Source: Psychrobacter sp. Pi2-1 | Lineage (GTDB): Bacteria > Pseudomonadota > Gammaproteobacteria > Pseudomonadales > Moraxellaceae | Direction of reading: 5' to 3' | Assembly: GCF_904846645.1 (NCBI RefSeq) | Contig: NZ_CAJHBO010000014.1 | Coordinates: forward strand, 1 to 64,000 | DNA length: 64,000 nucleotides | In this document: positions 9,004-18,272 of the stretch, in pieces | Layout: each line of letters begins with the position of its first letter | Position numbering within the stretch: the stretch's first letter is position 1 | Translations under genes and position numbers: made by a program | The notes under the pieces: model-generated | The model's input: the letters and a program-made list of their open reading frames with translations, nothing else | Database searches by the model: none | What the model was told of the DNA's origin: nothing

Positions 9004-10977
9004 ATGACCAACCTGTCTACCGAAACCCTCTTTGATGAAACTGAAACGGCAAATAGCAAACAAATTGCTATTTTGAAAAAGCACTTTCCTCAATGTTTTG
9101 ACAAGGATGGTCACTTTCAGCCTGAAAAGATGATGGAGGTCGTAAAAGCCAACGAAGTAGATATGGTCAAGGAATCATATAGCTTAAATTGGCTTGGTAA
9201 AGCCTATGCTAGGCTGTTAACCAACTTACCGCCACAAAAGCTACTAAAGCCTGATACAGCCCATAACGAGAGCTCAGAGAACAGTGATAGCGGTAATGTA
9301 CTGATTAAAGGCGATAATCTTGAAGTATTGAAGCATTTGGTCAATGGCTACCGTGAAAAAATTAAAATGATATACATTGATCCTCCTTACAATACGGGAT
9401 CAGATGGGTTTGTGTACCAAGATAGCTTTAAATTTTCAGTGGATGATTTAAGTCGCTTAGCTGGTATTGATAAGGCTGAGGCGGAGCGTATTTTAAGCTT
9501 TAATGCTAAGGGTTCGAATAGTCACAGTGCTTGGTTAACCTTTATGTATCCTAGGTTGTATATTGCTAGAGAACTTCTTCAAGAAGATGGTGTGATTGCT
9601 ATATCAATAGATGAAAACGAGTTTTTCACTCTTAGAACAGTGATGAATGAAATTTTTGGTGAGAGCAATTATTGCGGAGAGATCGTCTGGAAGAACACAT
9701 CAAAGAATGATCAAAAATATATATCTTTCCAGCACGAGTACATTCTTATTTTTACAAAAAGTAAAGGCACAAATGAAGGAGACTGGACTGAAAAAAAAGG
9801 TGGTTTAGATGAAATTTATAAAGCCTTTGATAAATTCCATAAACAATATGGCGATAATTGGAACCAGATTCATAAAGAAGCGTTAGCTTGGTATAAAGGA
9901 TTTCCACAGTCCAGCCCAGTTTTTTCGAGTAAACACTATAACTGGATGGACAATAGAGGAGTTTACTTTGCCTCTGATATATCTGGTCCTAATGATGGTC
10001 AATACGTATATGATGTAATGCACCCTACTACTCAACAACCTTGCAAGCAGCCATCAAGAGGTTGGTTTTGTCCTGAATCAAAAATGCTAGAGCTTATAGA
10101 GCAAGACAGAATCCATTTTGGGGAAGATCACACGAAAGTACCGAACAATAAGACTTACCTGAAAGAAACAGAAAATCAAAGTTTAACTAGCTTGAGATTT
10201 ACAGATAGTCGTGCTTCTTCGAAGAGGCTAAGTAGATTGATGGGCGGGAAAGTATTTACTAACCCTAAAGATGAGCTACTTCTAGCTGAATTAATGAAAG
10301 CTTTTGGAGTTACGAATGAAGATATAGTTTTAGATTTCTTTGCTGGTTCAGGGACAACTGCTCACTCAATTTGGCACTTGAATGCGAAAGAGTCATCTAA
10401 CTTAAAGTTTATTCTTGTTCAAATAGATGAAAAATCAAAGCAAAAATCAGAAGCATACAAAGCTGGATATCTAAGTATCTTTGATATAACTAAAGAACGG
10501 TTAAGTAGAACTGCTAAGATCTTTAAAGAAGAAATATCTAACAATTTTTTGGATTTAGGCTTCAAAATATTTGAAACCACTAATGATTTCCGTCCCAAGA
10601 TAGATGATGACTTTGAAGTTAGTAATGAGAGCCTATTTGACGACATGGTGCTCAGTGATGAACAGTACCAAGCACTGCTGACGACATGGATGTTATATGA
10701 CAATAACCATCTAACACAGCAAATTGAAGATATAGACTTGCAGGGCTATAACGCTGAGCTGGTGAATAAGAACCTATATCTAATCGCCTCTGACTTTGGC
10801 ACTCAAAACTTGAAGTGCTTGTTAGACAAGTTAGATGAAGATAAAGATTTTGCGCCAGATAGAGTTATAGTTAATGGCTACAACTTCGATACCGCCATAC
10901 AGATGGAGTTAAACGAAGCCATCAAAAGCTATCAAAACAAAAAGAAGATCACGATCAATATTATTGTTAGATACTAA
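9004..10977 (+). CDS. mod: Type III R-M system DNA-adenine methyltransferase (Mod)
   Basis: 657 residues from ATG 9004 (AGGAAG upstream; an in-frame start at 8971 is less likely). Motif IV DPPYNTGSDGFVYQDSF (about residue 125) precedes motif I DFFAGSGTTAHS (about 446), the beta-class N6-adenine methylase order, with an N-terminal leader (WLGKAYARLL) typical of Mod. Mod binds the recognition sequence, methylates one strand and is the specificity subunit of the Mod2Res complex. The central 200 residues are the likely target-recognition region. It is followed 47 bases later by res. No simple-sequence tract is seen, so phase variation is not suggested. Confidence 0.92.
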   Translation: MTNLSTETLFDETETANSKQIAILKKHFPQCFDKDGHFQPEKMMEVVKANEVDMVKESYSLNWLGKAYARLLTNLPPQKLLKPDTAHNESSENSDSGNVLIKGDNLEVLKHLVNGYREKIKMIYIDPPYNTGSDGFVYQDSFKFSVDDLSRLAGIDKAEAERILSFNAKGSNSHSAWLTFMYPRLYIARELLQEDGVIAISIDENEFFTLRTVMNEIFGESNYCGEIVWKNTSKNDQKYISFQHEYILIFTKSKGTNEGDWTEKKGGLDEIYKAFDKFHKQYGDNWNQIHKEALAWYKGFPQSSPVFSSKHYNWMDNRGVYFASDISGPNDGQYVYDVMHPTTQQPCKQPSRGWFCPESKMLELIEQDRIHFGEDHTKVPNNKTYLKETENQSLTSLRFTDSRASSKRLSRLMGGKVFTNPKDELLLAELMKAFGVTNEDIVLDFFAGSGTTAHSIWHLNAKESSNLKFILVQIDEKSKQKSEAYKAGYLSIFDITKERLSRTAKIFKEEISNNFLDLGFKIFETTNDFRPKIDDDFEVSNESLFDDMVLSDEQYQALLTTWMLYDNNHLTQQIEDIDLQGYNAELVNKNLYLIASDFGTQNLKCLLDKLDEDKDFAPDRVIVNGYNFDTAIQMELNEAIKSYQNKKKITINIIVRY

Positions 10978-11024
10978 ATTTTTGATAGCTATTTTCTTTT
11001 TTAACTTCATATACGAGAGTGACT

Positions 11025-13982
11025 ATGGCAGGCTTTAATTTCGAACCAAATCTACCTCATCAAGAAAAGGCAATTATTGCGTTAATAAAGTCGTTTGCAA
11101 ACGTAGAGTTTCATTCTTCAAGCGACTATACCATCAATCAATATATCAACCCTAAGATCAGTTTTAAAGCTATAGCGCTAGCCACTGATATTGAGCAAGT
11201 GCAAAAAGATAACGGTATATTTGGCACAGATAAACGCAGTGACGACCCTATATTTGATATATCAATGGAAACGGGTACAGGTAAGACCTATACCTATACC
11301 AAAACCATGTATGAGCTTAACAAAATCTATGGGCTGTTTAAGTTTATCGTCGTCGTGCCTACTCTTTCTATTAAAGCTGGTACGGTAAACTTCCTAAAGA
11401 GTGACGCTTTGCGTGAGCACTTTCGCCATGATTTTCAAGGTGAATATCATGATAAGCAAATTGTCACTTACGTGGTTGAAAGCAAAAAAAGTAAGAAAGG
11501 CAAAAGATCCTATATGCCTGAGTCTGTGACTCAGTTTGTCAATGCTAGTCACGGTGACAAAAGTAAAATACACGTTTTGGTGATTAATCAAGGCATGATT
11601 AACTCACCTACTATTCAAGAAGAAAGATTTGATCGAGCATTGCTCGGAGAGAAATATGATCGCGCCATCGATGCGCTAGCAGGGGTCAATCCTGTCGTTA
11701 TCATAGACGAGCCGCATAAGTTTCCACAAACTGGTAAAACTTGGAAAAGCATATCAAACTTAGAAGCACAGTTCACGCTACGCTATGGTGCAACTTTCAA
11801 CGATGAATATAAAAACCTCATTTACCATCTAACTGCTGTTGATGCCTTTAACCAAGACCTAGTCAAAGGAGTTACCGCCTATGTTGAAACCTTATCAGGT
11901 AATGACAACGCTAAGCTCACTTTAAAGTCATTAGATGGTAAAGAAGCCGAGTTTGAGCTTAGCGAAAATGGTACTAAGACTCGCCATATACTTGGTAATA
12001 ATGATTCACTTTCAAGTATCCATTCAGCGATACATAGTTTAAATATTGAAAAATTAAATAAAACTACTTTGGTTCTTAGTAACGGTATTGAGCTTAAAAA
12101 AGACGAGAGTATCAACCCCTATTCTTATCATGAATCACTTCAAGACAGTATGATTCAAAAGGCTATCAAAGAGCACTTTAAGCTAGAGCGAGAGCTACTT
12201 ACTCGCAGTCCTCGTATCAAACCGTTAACATTGTTCTTTATTGATGATATCGAAGGTTATAGAGACGGTAATGAGCTCGCTGGCAGTTTAAAAACACAGT
12301 TTGAGGCTTGGGTACTAGCAATAGCTAAGTCCTATCTTGCTAAAGAAACAGATCCATTCTATAAGCAGTATTTACAGCGTACTATTAAAGATATTAGCCT
12401 TACCCATGGTGGCTATTTTTCAAAAGATAACACGGGTAACGACGAAAAAATCGAAGCTGAGATTAACGAAATTTTGCATGATAAAGAAAGTTTATTGTCA
12501 CTAGATAATCCTAGACGCTTTATTTTCTCTAAATGGACACTACGCGAAGGGTGGGATAACCCAAACGTATTTCAAATCTGTAAGCTACGCTCAAGTGGTA
12601 GTACGACCTCTAAACTACAGGAGGTAGGACGAGGTTTGCGACTGCCTGTCAATGAGCACATGGCTAGAGAGAAAACAGATGACTTTCGCTTAAACTACTA
12701 TGTCGACTTTACGGAAAAGGATTTTGTAGAGGAGCTCACCCAAGAGATTAATCAAACCTCTGCATCAGAGATAGTGCCAGAAGAGCTGAACAATGAGTTA
12801 GTTGAGCAAATCAAAAATCATTATGAAGTGAGTAAAAGAGAGCTCAGCAATCAACTTTATGACCAAAACCTAATTGATGATGACGAGAAGTTCTTGGAGG
12901 GTGGTTATCAAGCCCTTAAAGACCTCTATCCTGATGCCTTTGGTACAGCACTTAAAAAAGGCAAAATTGAGAATAAATCTAAAGAGGATACAAAAGCTAA
13001 AACCAAGGTTAGACTCGGTAAGTATGAAGAACTTAAGGAGTTATGGGAGCTGATTAACCAGCGTGCCATTTTAGAATATCAGTTTGAAGATGAGGGTAAT
13101 TTTTATGAAAAGCTACTTATGGACTATCTTAAGCAAGAAATTACCGCTAATAACTTTAGTAAGACTGGGCTCGTAACAAAGGTATCGAAGCTTCATATCC
13201 ACAATAACCAAGCTGGTTATCAGAGTGTATATGACGATGAAGAAGACTTTGCAAAAATCAGCACAATGAGTTACGGCAGTTTCTTACGTCAGTTATCTGA
13301 AAAAACATACATAAAACTTCCAACCTTACATAAAGCTTTTGTTACTCTCAAACATCTGAAAGACAAAGATGAACAGGGTCTAGATATTAATGACTACTTA
13401 AATGTCCAAACTATCCGTAAGTTTGCTGACGGGATAAGGTCATATTTGCTGCACAATGCTATGCAAAAATTTGAAGTAAGCTATAACGTTATATCTAATA
13501 AAGTACATCCTACTAGTTACACAGATTCGGACGGTCAGCCATACAGCGAAATAAAATCTAGCAATCTGGGTAAGCATTATGATAAAGCGAAGCCTAGCGA
13601 TGACTTCCTTTTTGAAGATATTTTTTATGATTCGCCCTTAGAAAAACAAAACATGAAAGAGCAGATAAAACACGTGACAGTGTTTAGTAAGATCCCTCGC
13701 AATTCAATTAGAATACCGATAGCTGGAGGTGGTACTTACTCACCTGATTTCGCTTATGTTGTTGAAACTGAAAAAGGTCAAACGCTAAATTTAATTATTG
13801 AGACCAAAGATACCAGCTCATCTGATAATCTGAGAGCAGAGGAAAGCCGTAAGATTAAGCATGCTGAGCGGTTGTTTAATCAAATGGAGTCAGATGGACT
13901 TAGTGTCAGCTTTAGCACACAGTTTCAGGATGACTTGGTAAAGGATATTATTAAGAATGCTTTGGAATATACTACAACCTAA
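11025..13982 (+). CDS. res: Type III restriction enzyme helicase/nuclease (Res)
   Basis: 985 residues. Superfamily 2 helicase motifs: ETGTGKTYTYTK (Walker A, about residue 80), VVIIDEPHKF (Walker B, about 228), LREGWDNPNVFQICKLR and EVGRGLRLP (motifs V and VI, about 500-540). Near the C-terminus YSPDFAYVV followed by LIIETKD (about 905-927) forms the PD-(D/E)XK nuclease site. Res needs Mod and ATP to translocate from unmethylated sites and cut after collision. A GTG at 11019 is in frame, but ATG 11025 is preferred. All key residues are present, so the system looks intact. Confidence 0.92.
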   Translation: MAGFNFEPNLPHQEKAIIALIKSFANVEFHSSSDYTINQYINPKISFKAIALATDIEQVQKDNGIFGTDKRSDDPIFDISMETGTGKTYTYTKTMYELNKIYGLFKFIVVVPTLSIKAGTVNFLKSDALREHFRHDFQGEYHDKQIVTYVVESKKSKKGKRSYMPESVTQFVNASHGDKSKIHVLVINQGMINSPTIQEERFDRALLGEKYDRAIDALAGVNPVVIIDEPHKFPQTGKTWKSISNLEAQFTLRYGATFNDEYKNLIYHLTAVDAFNQDLVKGVTAYVETLSGNDNAKLTLKSLDGKEAEFELSENGTKTRHILGNNDSLSSIHSAIHSLNIEKLNKTTLVLSNGIELKKDESINPYSYHESLQDSMIQKAIKEHFKLERELLTRSPRIKPLTLFFIDDIEGYRDGNELAGSLKTQFEAWVLAIAKSYLAKETDPFYKQYLQRTIKDISLTHGGYFSKDNTGNDEKIEAEINEILHDKESLLSLDNPRRFIFSKWTLREGWDNPNVFQICKLRSSGSTTSKLQEVGRGLRLPVNEHMAREKTDDFRLNYYVDFTEKDFVEELTQEINQTSASEIVPEELNNELVEQIKNHYEVSKRELSNQLYDQNLIDDDEKFLEGGYQALKDLYPDAFGTALKKGKIENKSKEDTKAKTKVRLGKYEELKELWELINQRAILEYQFEDEGNFYEKLLMDYLKQEITANNFSKTGLVTKVSKLHIHNNQAGYQSVYDDEEDFAKISTMSYGSFLRQLSEKTYIKLPTLHKAFVTLKHLKDKDEQGLDINDYLNVQTIRKFADGIRSYLLHNAMQKFEVSYNVISNKVHPTSYTDSDGQPYSEIKSSNLGKHYDKAKPSDDFLFEDIFYDSPLEKQNMKEQIKHVTVFSKIPRNSIRIPIAGGGTYSPDFAYVVETEKGQTLNLIIETKDTSSSDNLRAEESRKIKHAERLFNQMESDGLSVSFSTQFQDDLVKDIIKNALEYTTT

Positions 13983-14062
13983 TTAAGATCTTGCTTTATA
14001 CAATGAGATGTGGACTGCCTACTACAGCATTGAATAACAATAGATACTATAATGTAGAAATG

Positions 14063-14091
14063 CTATGATAAAAAGTTGATTTCTATCATAG
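14063..14091. promoter_or_regulatory. Perfect inverted repeat before the 14111 methylase
   Basis: CTATGATA (14063-14070) and TATCATAG (14084-14091) are perfect 8-base arms with a 13-base spacer, ending 19 bases before the methylase ATG. The position suggests an operator or an mRNA hairpin controlling translation start. No T-run follows, so it is not a typical terminator. Confidence 0.5.
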
Positions 14092-14110
14092 AGAGCTTGG
14101 CGGAATTACT

Positions 14111-17100
14111 ATGCTAATCGATGCTGGAAAAGACTTAATAGCCTCTTTGGGCTTCAATAGAGCGGTTTCTGTTCATTCAAATGAATGTACGGAAAGTGAA
14201 GCTATTGTTTTACAGCAGGTTAAAGATTTAAATGTAGATTTAGTATATCTTAATACTGATGAAAACGGCTCTAGCTTCCCAGCTATTTTTCTAAAAAAAG
14301 TTTCAACATTTGATTCCATGGCACTTCTTGAAATTGCCGAAACACAAAAAAATATCTGGAATTATAAGAAGGTTTTATTCTTATATGTGTTTTCTGACAC
14401 TGAAATTCGCATTTATAACTGTGCAGGAAAGCCAATCCTAAAGGCACAACAAACAGATTATGAAAAAGAACTAGAAGGTTTAGAGATTGGAAAATACAGC
14501 TTATCTAATCAACAACACCTAGAAGAACTGAATAGAGTTTTTTCTAGAATTGCGATAGATACTGGTATTGTCTGGACATTGGAAGAATCTGATAAGATTC
14601 GCACAAAAATAAACTTGAAACGTCGAGTTGATAGGTACTTAGTTGATAGTTTGGTAGAAACGACCAAACAACTTGAAGCTGACGGACTATCAGAAGATTT
14701 AATTCATAAACTTATTTTACGTTCCGTTTTTTTGTTATACCTAGAAGATCGTGGTGCAACTGATGACAATCTTTATCAGCAGATCAATGCAAAAGCAACA
14801 TGCTATTTTGATATTCTACAAAATGTAGAAGATACTTATCATCTATATCGAAAGCTAGAAGCACATTTCAATGGTAATGTGTTTACTGTCAAAGCAGACG
14901 AGATGAAGTTGGTTACTAAAGAACAGCTAGCCGTTATTCGTAAGTGCTTTATTAGTGGTAATGAAGATACTGCGCAAGTTGACTTATTCTCTGAATGGCG
15001 ATTATTTGACTTCAGTATTATTCAAATAGAGCTTTTGAGTGAAATATACGAACGTTTTTTATTAGAGTCCAATCCAGAACAGAAAAAACGATCAGGAACA
15101 TTTTATACACCTCCATCATTAGTTGAGTTTATTCTTAATGAAAAACTTCCAACTGCTAAATCATATACTAACTATAATGTCAAAATCCTTGACCCTAGCT
15201 GTGGTTCAGGGATCTTCTTGGTTGAAAGCTTTAAACGCCTTGTCAAACGTTATGAAAATCATCATGGCAAAAAGCTCACTGATTTCAAAAAACTAAAGAA
15301 ATTGCTGACAGAAAATATTTTTGGGATAGAAATAGAGCCACAATCAATTAGAGTTGCAACTTTTAGTTTATACCTTGCTTTGGTCGATTTCCTAGATCCA
15401 AAAACTATTTGGCAAAAAGAGAGTCATTTATTACCTAATTTAATCAATGATCCAAATGATCACACAATAAAGATTCAAGGCCATAATTTATTTTGTAGAG
15501 ATACAATCGAAGTAAATGAAGAAGTTGAGAGTAATGGGTTTGATTTAATCGTTGGTAATCCGCCTTTTGGTACTAAACAACTGTCGCAATCAATTCGGCA
15601 GTATTGCGATAAGTATAATTTTGCCAAAGAAATGGTATTACCTTTTTTACATAAAGCAGTCGACCTTGCACCCCATGGAGAAATTGCACTGATCTTCAAT
15701 ACTAAGGTATTGACTAACACGGGTGGTACATATCAAAGTTTTAGGCAATGGCTGTTTAATGAATGTTATGTAGAAAAAGTTTTCAATTTTTCAATTTTGC
15801 GGAAAGCTCCGAAGAGTTTTGGTGGTCATTTATTTGGTGATGCTGTTGGACCAATAAGTATTGTTTATTATCAAAGCCAAACACCTGAAAACCCATCGAC
15901 TCAAATTGAGTATGCTGCACCCAAAACCTATGTTAAATCTAATGTGATTGAAGGTTTGCAGATTGACCGTACAGATATAAAGCATCTACCTAGAGTAGAG
16001 TGTCAAAATCCAAATAGCAAAATATGGAAAATTGCTATGTGGGGAGGTGTTGCAGATTGGAAGTTGATTGAAGATTTAACGGACAAAACATCTTCTATGA
16101 AAGAGTTTTTAAAAAACTCAAACAATAAGTGGGAAGAACCAAAAGTAGGTCTTCATGGGGAACAAAGTCATATCAACTTTACTCCTGAAAAAGTCATTAA
16201 TACTAGATATATCGAAAGATACTATACGCCTGAATCAGCTTCTGAACCTAATCTAAAAGAATTTAGGTCAATTAATAAAGGGCTATTTAAGCCACCCTTT
16301 GTCATCATGAAAAAAGGTCAACATAAAAAGAGACTTACAGCTTCTTATATTGATTATTTTTCTTATTGTACAACTGCTTGTTATGTATTTAACGGCAGTG
16401 TAGCTGTACAGGACAAGAAAGTCTTGGTTTGTGTTCTTAACTCCAAAGTGATGACATATTTATTGTTTTTAACAAGCTCGTCTTGGGGTATCGAAAGAGA
16501 ACAGATTTTCATGGATGAAATCTTAGAAAGCCCAGCTTTGATGCCATTGTTGAGTAATGAAACACTATTTTTAATAGAAAATAAATTCAATGAAATTAAG
16601 ACCATTCAGTCTGAGTTTAACTTAGCTAATACAAGAATATCTGAAATAGAACAAGAAATAGATTCTATTCTAGTATCTGATATCTTTGATGCCTCAGAAG
16701 AAGCAGGTTTAACTATTAGTGACAATTTAACCTACAACTTAGATTTATTTGACAAACAGTCACAGTCCATTGCTTTACATTCAGTACAGCAAGATCAAAT
16801 AACGGATTATTCAAAAGTCATTATTGACAATTTAAACGCCTTTATTGAAGATCAAAATTTGTATGTAAATGCGACTATTTTCGATATTAGCCACTATAGT
16901 CCGCTGATGATTGTGAAGCTATCATTTTCTGAAGTAAAAGAAACAATACAAATTTCTAGTGAGAATATATCTGCTCAATTAAAGCTATTAGATGAAAAAC
17001 TTTGGGAAGAAAAGGCGAGTAATATTTATTTTAGAAAAACATTAAACTATAAATCAGATGATAATATTTTTATTATTCGTCCAAACCAACGTCGATTTTG

Positions 17101-17164
17101 GTCAAAATCTATGGCGATGGAAGATGGTTCCAACTTGATCCTTGAAATACTTAACGGGGTTTAA
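14111..17164 (+). CDS. N6-adenine DNA methylase, Eco57I/type IIG-like
   Basis: 1017 residues. SGTFYTPPSLVEFIL (about residue 328), LDPSCGSGIFLVESF (motif I, SAM binding, about 359) and FDLIVGNPPFG (motif IV catalytic NPPF, about 482) are diagnostic of gamma-class N6-adenine methylases of the Eco57I type. The C-terminal 450 residues should hold target recognition. The N-terminal 300 residues resemble the leader of type IIG enzymes, but no convincing PD-(D/E)XK motif is seen there; the nuclease is probably the next gene, which starts at the base after this stop. Likely the modification and specificity subunit of a two-gene system. Confidence 0.85.
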   Translation: MLIDAGKDLIASLGFNRAVSVHSNECTESEAIVLQQVKDLNVDLVYLNTDENGSSFPAIFLKKVSTFDSMALLEIAETQKNIWNYKKVLFLYVFSDTEIRIYNCAGKPILKAQQTDYEKELEGLEIGKYSLSNQQHLEELNRVFSRIAIDTGIVWTLEESDKIRTKINLKRRVDRYLVDSLVETTKQLEADGLSEDLIHKLILRSVFLLYLEDRGATDDNLYQQINAKATCYFDILQNVEDTYHLYRKLEAHFNGNVFTVKADEMKLVTKEQLAVIRKCFISGNEDTAQVDLFSEWRLFDFSIIQIELLSEIYERFLLESNPEQKKRSGTFYTPPSLVEFILNEKLPTAKSYTNYNVKILDPSCGSGIFLVESFKRLVKRYENHHGKKLTDFKKLKKLLTENIFGIEIEPQSIRVATFSLYLALVDFLDPKTIWQKESHLLPNLINDPNDHTIKIQGHNLFCRDTIEVNEEVESNGFDLIVGNPPFGTKQLSQSIRQYCDKYNFAKEMVLPFLHKAVDLAPHGEIALIFNTKVLTNTGGTYQSFRQWLFNECYVEKVFNFSILRKAPKSFGGHLFGDAVGPISIVYYQSQTPENPSTQIEYAAPKTYVKSNVIEGLQIDRTDIKHLPRVECQNPNSKIWKIAMWGGVADWKLIEDLTDKTSSMKEFLKNSNNKWEEPKVGLHGEQSHINFTPEKVINTRYIERYYTPESASEPNLKEFRSINKGLFKPPFVIMKKGQHKKRLTASYIDYFSYCTTACYVFNGSVAVQDKKVLVCVLNSKVMTYLLFLTSSSWGIEREQIFMDEILESPALMPLLSNETLFLIENKFNEIKTIQSEFNLANTRISEIEQEIDSILVSDIFDASEEAGLTISDNLTYNLDLFDKQSQSIALHSVQQDQITDYSKVIIDNLNAFIEDQNLYVNATIFDISHYSPLMIVKLSFSEVKETIQISSENISAQLKLLDEKLWEEKASNIYFRKTLNYKSDDNIFIIRPNQRRFWSKSMAMEDGSNLILEILNGV

Positions 17165-17773
17165 ATGGCACTATCAATTACTATTCAAAATGCATTCAAG
17201 AATGCTTTCGAGAAAGACTGTATTGAATTACTGATAAATGCCTATAGTCAGGCGCTTTCTGAAAAAAAGTATCAATTAGAATGGTATGAAAACGATTTTA
17301 CAGAAATGCTTTGTTGCTATATCAATAGCAACAAAGCCTCTATAGATAAGGAAATAACAGCTATAACTGAGCGTAAGTTATTAGTATCTTTAAATAAACA
17401 AACCAAAGGTTATGCCGATAAGCTTTCAAGATTAGATTTAGTATTATTCAAAATATGGAGTAAAAATCGACACACCTGTCAGATGGAAGCCAAACGTTTG
17501 AAAGAAAAAGACTCGACTTTAAAGCGAGCTTATATCAATGAGGGTATGGATAGGTTTATTTCTCAAAAATACCCATTAGGAAATATGATAGGTTATCTTA
17601 TAGAAGGTAATGAGCAAAAAACAGTAGAAGGAATTAATAAGCTACTTGCATTAGATGGTAAAAGTGCTGAAAGCTTGGTGTCTAAAACATTCCCTTTACA
17701 TAGCAGTTATTATGAGTCTGATAACCATGCCAATATAGGCCAACTAAAACATATCATTTTGGACTTTACTTAA
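17165..17773 (+). CDS. Putative PD-(D/E)XK restriction endonuclease subunit
   Basis: 202 residues, starting directly after the methylase stop codon, so surely co-expressed. The central segment SRLDLVLFKIW (about residue 88-98) followed by CQMEAKRLKEK (about 104-114) fits the PD-(D/E)XK nuclease pattern: Asp in one strand, Glu-x-Lys in the next. The remaining sequence is helical. Together with the methylase it would form a restriction-modification pair; the assignment rests on the motif and the linkage, and no specific family is recognised. Confidence 0.65.
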   Translation: MALSITIQNAFKNAFEKDCIELLINAYSQALSEKKYQLEWYENDFTEMLCCYINSNKASIDKEITAITERKLLVSLNKQTKGYADKLSRLDLVLFKIWSKNRHTCQMEAKRLKEKDSTLKRAYINEGMDRFISQKYPLGNMIGYLIEGNEQKTVEGINKLLALDGKSAESLVSKTFPLHSSYYESDNHANIGQLKHIILDFT

Positions 17774-17979
17774 TTATCTGATATATTTTTTACAACTTAT
17801 AGTTAACTATTTCAGTGCAGATATTATCAACTTCATTTTAGCCCTATGAGTATTACAAAGGTTTTCAAGCAAACCACCTCAGACTCTATACTCCTTATCG
17901 TTCTTCGTTTCATGTTGCTTCTGAAACTTTTCAAGCTCGTTCAGGTTTAGTGTTATGAAATTCCTACATACTAGCTCTA

Positions 17980-18189
17980 TTAAATCAATTCTTTAATATC
18001 AACCTTTAAAGCATCACAAATTTCATAGACCTTTTTGAGCGTGATATTCTTCTCACCACGCTCAATATTTCCCATATAGCTTCTATCGATTCCTGCTAAT
18101 TCAGCCAGTTTTTCCTGAGATATTCCTTTATTTCTTCGTACCTCACGAACACGCTTTCCAAAAGCAATCATACGTTCATCTGTCGTCAT
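17980..18189 (-). CDS. XRE-family HTH regulator (controller-protein-like)
   Basis: 69 residues from ATG 18189; the longer frame to 18216 reads through the operator region and is less likely. It is a single Cro/CI helix-turn-helix: FGKRVREVRRNKGISQEKLA, then AGIDRSYMGNIERGEKN, the layout of restriction-modification C proteins. It is convergent with the nuclease gene and divergent from the zinc-ribbon gene at 18273, with palindromes in the shared spacer. It more probably controls itself and 18273 than the upstream methylase pair. Confidence 0.85.
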   Translation of the reverse strand: MTTDERMIAFGKRVREVRRNKGISQEKLAELAGIDRSYMGNIERGEKNITLKKVYEICDALKVDIKELI

Positions 18190-18196
18190 CTCATTA

Positions 18197-18252
18197 ACCA
18201 CTGCTAAAAATAGCAATACTCACAGTGGTAGGCTATAATATCCACGGGATAT
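18197..18252. promoter_or_regulatory. Divergent operator region with two palindromes
   Basis: The spacer between the XRE gene and 18273 contains ACCACTG (18197-18203) paired with CAGTGGT (18223-18229), an inner GCTA-AAAA-TAGC palindrome (18203-18214), and a compact ATATCC-ACG-GGATAT palindrome (18238-18252). Such nested sites are usual for autoregulating XRE proteins. Which site serves which promoter cannot be read from sequence. Confidence 0.55.
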
Positions 18253-18272
18253 AGTCGGTATTAAAGGTAGGT

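Noticed and set aside
17774..17979. Possible decayed gene on the minus strand between the nuclease and XRE genes
   Set aside because: Only short broken frames with no recognisable motif.
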